Position numbers and translations under genes: made by a program. Below are positions 5,224-6,815 of a DNA stretch of 6,815 nucleotides, one piece after another (position 1 is the first letter of the stretch; each line of letters starts with the position of its first letter). The notes below the pieces were generated by a model that worked only from the letters and a program-made list of their open reading frames with translations, was not told where the DNA came from and searched no databases. The stretch lies in the NCBI GenBank assembly GCA_017435245.1, contig JAFSFK010000016.1:1-6815 (forward strand). The letters are read 5' to 3'. This stretch comes from Oscillospiraceae bacterium (GTDB taxonomy: Bacteria; Bacillota; Clostridia; Oscillospirales; Oscillospiraceae).

Positions 5224-6533
5224 TGGGCGCAAGAGAGACTGCCCTAAATGTGCTCATCGCCTGCCGCAAGGAAGAAGGCTGGTCCAACGGTATTGTAAAA
5301 GAATACCTCAGCCGGGATAAGCTGGATGGTCGGGAGGCTGCCCTTGCTACCCGCCTTTGCTATGGCGTACTGCAGAACCGGCTGCTGCTGGATCACTATC
5401 TGCAGCAGCTGCTCACCGGAAAAATCAAGAATCTGCATCCTGCGGTGCGGGATATCCTGCATATGGGACTGTATCAGATCTATTTGATGGATAAGATCCC
5501 GGAGTCTGCCGCAGTGAATGAGTCTGTGACCCTGGCAAAGAAGTACTGCCGCAAGATCCAAAGCGCACCGGGACTCGTAAACGGTGTGCTGCGCAATGCG
5601 GTGCGAACGGTTGGCCAGCTGAAAGAGCCTGCGGGCTGGCAGGAAAAATACAGCCATCCCCAGAAGCTCATAGACCTTTTAAAACCCTACGTGGGCGGCA
5701 AGCGGATGGAGCTGATGCTCCGGGCGAATAACGACATTCCTCCCACGGTGGTGCAGGTGAACACCCTGCGTACTACGGCGCAGGAACTGACCGTCCGACT
5801 GGAGGAAGAGGGCGTAACCGTTACGCCTCATCAGTGGCTGGAAAACTGTCTGGTACTTACCGGTACCGGCAGTATCGACCGACTGAATACATTTAAAGAG
5901 GGCCTGTTCTATGTTCAGGATGCGGCAGCAAAGCTCAGCGTAGCGTGTGCTGGAATTACCCCCGGACAAAATGTTCTTGACTGCTGCGCCGCTCCCGGCG
6001 GAAAATCCTTCTGTGCAGCCATGGCGCTGCAGGGCGTTGGACATATCACTTCCTGCGATGTTTATGAGCATAAGATCCCGCTGATCCAAAAGGGAGCCCG
6101 GCGGCTGGGCATTGAGGATCTGGATGCCCAATGCCGGGATGCGTCGGTGTTTGTCCCGGAATGGGAAAACGCAATGGATACGGTGATCGCCGATGTGTCC
6201 TGTTCCGGTTACGGTATCATCCGCAAAAAACCGGATATCCGCTATAAAGACCCGGATACGATGAAGGACCTGCCGGAGTTGCAGCTGCGGATATTGGAAA
6301 ATCAAAGCCGGTATGTAAAGCCCGGCGGAATGCTTTTGTACTCTACCTGCACCCTGGTGCGGGAGGAAAATGAAGGGGTTGTGGAGCGCTTCTTGGCCCT
6401 GCATCCCGAATTTAAGACCGAACCTCTGCCGCTTCCCGCTGTTTTTCCAAAAAATAAAAGCGGTATGCTGGCGTTGGTGCCGGGAGAATATGATACAGAC
6501 GGCTTCTTTATCTGCCGTCTTCGCAAAGGATAA
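5223..6533 (+). CDS. rsmB: 16S rRNA (cytosine-967-C5)-methyltransferase RsmB
   Basis: A 436-residue SAM-dependent methyltransferase of the RsmB/NOP family that makes 5-methylcytosine 967 in 16S rRNA. The N-terminal NusB-like RNA-binding domain covers about residues 1-130 (LLDHYLQQLL, VRDILHMGLYQIYLMDKIP, ESAAVNESV, GLVNGVLRNAVR). The catalytic domain has motif I DCCAAPGGKS at 253-262, motif IV DVSCSGYGIIRKKPDIRY with cysteine 327, and motif VI LYSTCT with catalytic cysteine 376. Motif IV normally reads PCSG; here the residue before the cysteine is serine. Length fits the family (420-450). The ATG at 5223 lies in a TGATG overlap with the fmt stop, with GGAGG (5211-5215) 7 bases upstream, so translation is probably coupled. 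In some Clostridia a zinc peptidase gene lies between fmt and rsmB; none is present here. Confidence 0.95.
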   Translation: MGARETALNVLIACRKEEGWSNGIVKEYLSRDKLDGREAALATRLCYGVLQNRLLLDHYLQQLLTGKIKNLHPAVRDILHMGLYQIYLMDKIPESAAVNESVTLAKKYCRKIQSAPGLVNGVLRNAVRTVGQLKEPAGWQEKYSHPQKLIDLLKPYVGGKRMELMLRANNDIPPTVVQVNTLRTTAQELTVRLEEEGVTVTPHQWLENCLVLTGTGSIDRLNTFKEGLFYVQDAAAKLSVACAGITPGQNVLDCCAAPGGKSFCAAMALQGVGHITSCDVYEHKIPLIQKGARRLGIEDLDAQCRDASVFVPEWENAMDTVIADVSCSGYGIIRKKPDIRYKDPDTMKDLPELQLRILENQSRYVKPGGMLLYSTCTLVREENEGVVERFLALHPEFKTEPLPLPAVFPKNKSGMLALVPGEYDTDGFFICRLRKG

Positions 6534-6535
6534 TT

Positions 6536-6815
6536 ATGTACGATCATTTAAAATCAATGACCCAGCAGGAGATCGGTTTGGTGCTGAAGGAATTGGGACA
6601 GCCTCAATTTCGTGCCAAGCAGGTCTACACCTGGCTTCATAAGGGCGTGCGCAGCTATGACCAGATGACCAATCTCCCCAAGGCTTTGCGGGAAGTGCTG
6701 GCGGAGAAATACCCGCTGCATATCCCTGAGGTGGTACGCAAGCAGGAGTCCCGGCTGGATGGCACCATAAAATACCTGTGGAAGCTCTCCGACGGCAACT
6801 GCGTGGAAACGGTGC
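6536..6815 (+). CDS. rlmN: RlmN, 23S rRNA (adenine-2503-C2)/tRNA adenine-37 methyltransferase, 5' part
   Basis: The first 93 codons of a radical SAM methyltransferase, cut by the window end. RlmN methylates C2 of A2503 in 23S rRNA and of A37 in some tRNAs. The visible part is the N-terminal accessory domain and the start of the core: LKELGQPQFRAKQVYTWLHK at about 17-36, the YDQMTNLPKALRE stretch near 41-53, DGTIKYLWKLSDGN near 76-88, and VETV at the edge, whose glutamate (residue 91) matches the conserved active-site glutamate of the family. The radical SAM CxxxCxxC cysteines lie beyond the window. The ATG at 6536 follows the rsmB stop by 2 bases, with AAAGGA (6525-6530) 5 bases upstream inside rsmB. 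RsmB followed by RlmN is the usual Firmicute order, often continuing into a PP2C phosphatase and Ser/Thr kinase. Confidence 0.93.
   Translation, partial: MYDHLKSMTQQEIGLVLKELGQPQFRAKQVYTWLHKGVRSYDQMTNLPKALREVLAEKYPLHIPEVVRKQESRLDGTIKYLWKLSDGNCVETV

Noticed and set aside
4297..5232. 311-codon open frame on the - strand across fmt
   Set aside because: Fully antisense to fmt, whose catalytic motifs are clear; composition is typical of a shadow frame.
6436..6463. Hairpin CCGCT...AGCGG with T/A-rich interior inside rsmB
   Set aside because: It has mismatches, lies within the conserved reading frame, and is adequately explained by coding sequence.

Overview
The window is an ordinary, tightly packed run of housekeeping genes, all on the + strand: remA, gmk, rpoZ, priA, def, fmt, rsmB and the 5' part of rlmN. 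This order is the conserved informational cluster of Firmicutes. The protein sequences (clostridial-type RpoZ, PriA with a DEEQ box, RemA just before Gmk), the moderately high GC and the CAG/GAG/CTG-rich codon use suggest a gut-type Clostridia, most likely Oscillospiraceae/Ruminococcaceae. That placement is inferred from sequence character, not from a database search.

Layout: bases 1-56 hold an inverted repeat with perfect 11-bp arms, followed by about 70 bases of leader without a clear promoter. remA (129-389) overlaps gmk (382-939) by 8 bases. rpoZ (959-1165) follows after 19 bases. A 42-base gap with a GC-rich hairpin leads into priA (1208-3652), and def (3667-4140) follows after 14 bases. 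The def-fmt junction is the only sizeable gap (171 bases) and is almost filled by a palindromic element with inverted ends, at about 4141-4293. fmt (4312-5223) starts at a TTG codon behind a strong Shine-Dalgarno site, overlaps rsmB (5223-6533) by one base, and rlmN begins 2 bases after rsmB and runs off the window end.

Functionally the genes cover transcription and biofilm/osmotic regulation (RemA), GMP-to-GDP phosphorylation (Gmk), the RNA polymerase omega subunit (RpoZ), replication restart (PriA), the start and end of the formyl-methionine cycle (Fmt, Def) and rRNA methylation (RsmB on 16S, RlmN on 23S and tRNA). The spacing suggests one polycistronic unit with translational coupling at several junctions. 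No terminator with a U-tract was seen inside it.

I found no previously undescribed multi-gene system. The points most worth a second look are the non-coding palindromic element between def and fmt, the inverted repeat at the left edge, and a one-residue shortening of the last zinc-binding cysteine pair in PriA.
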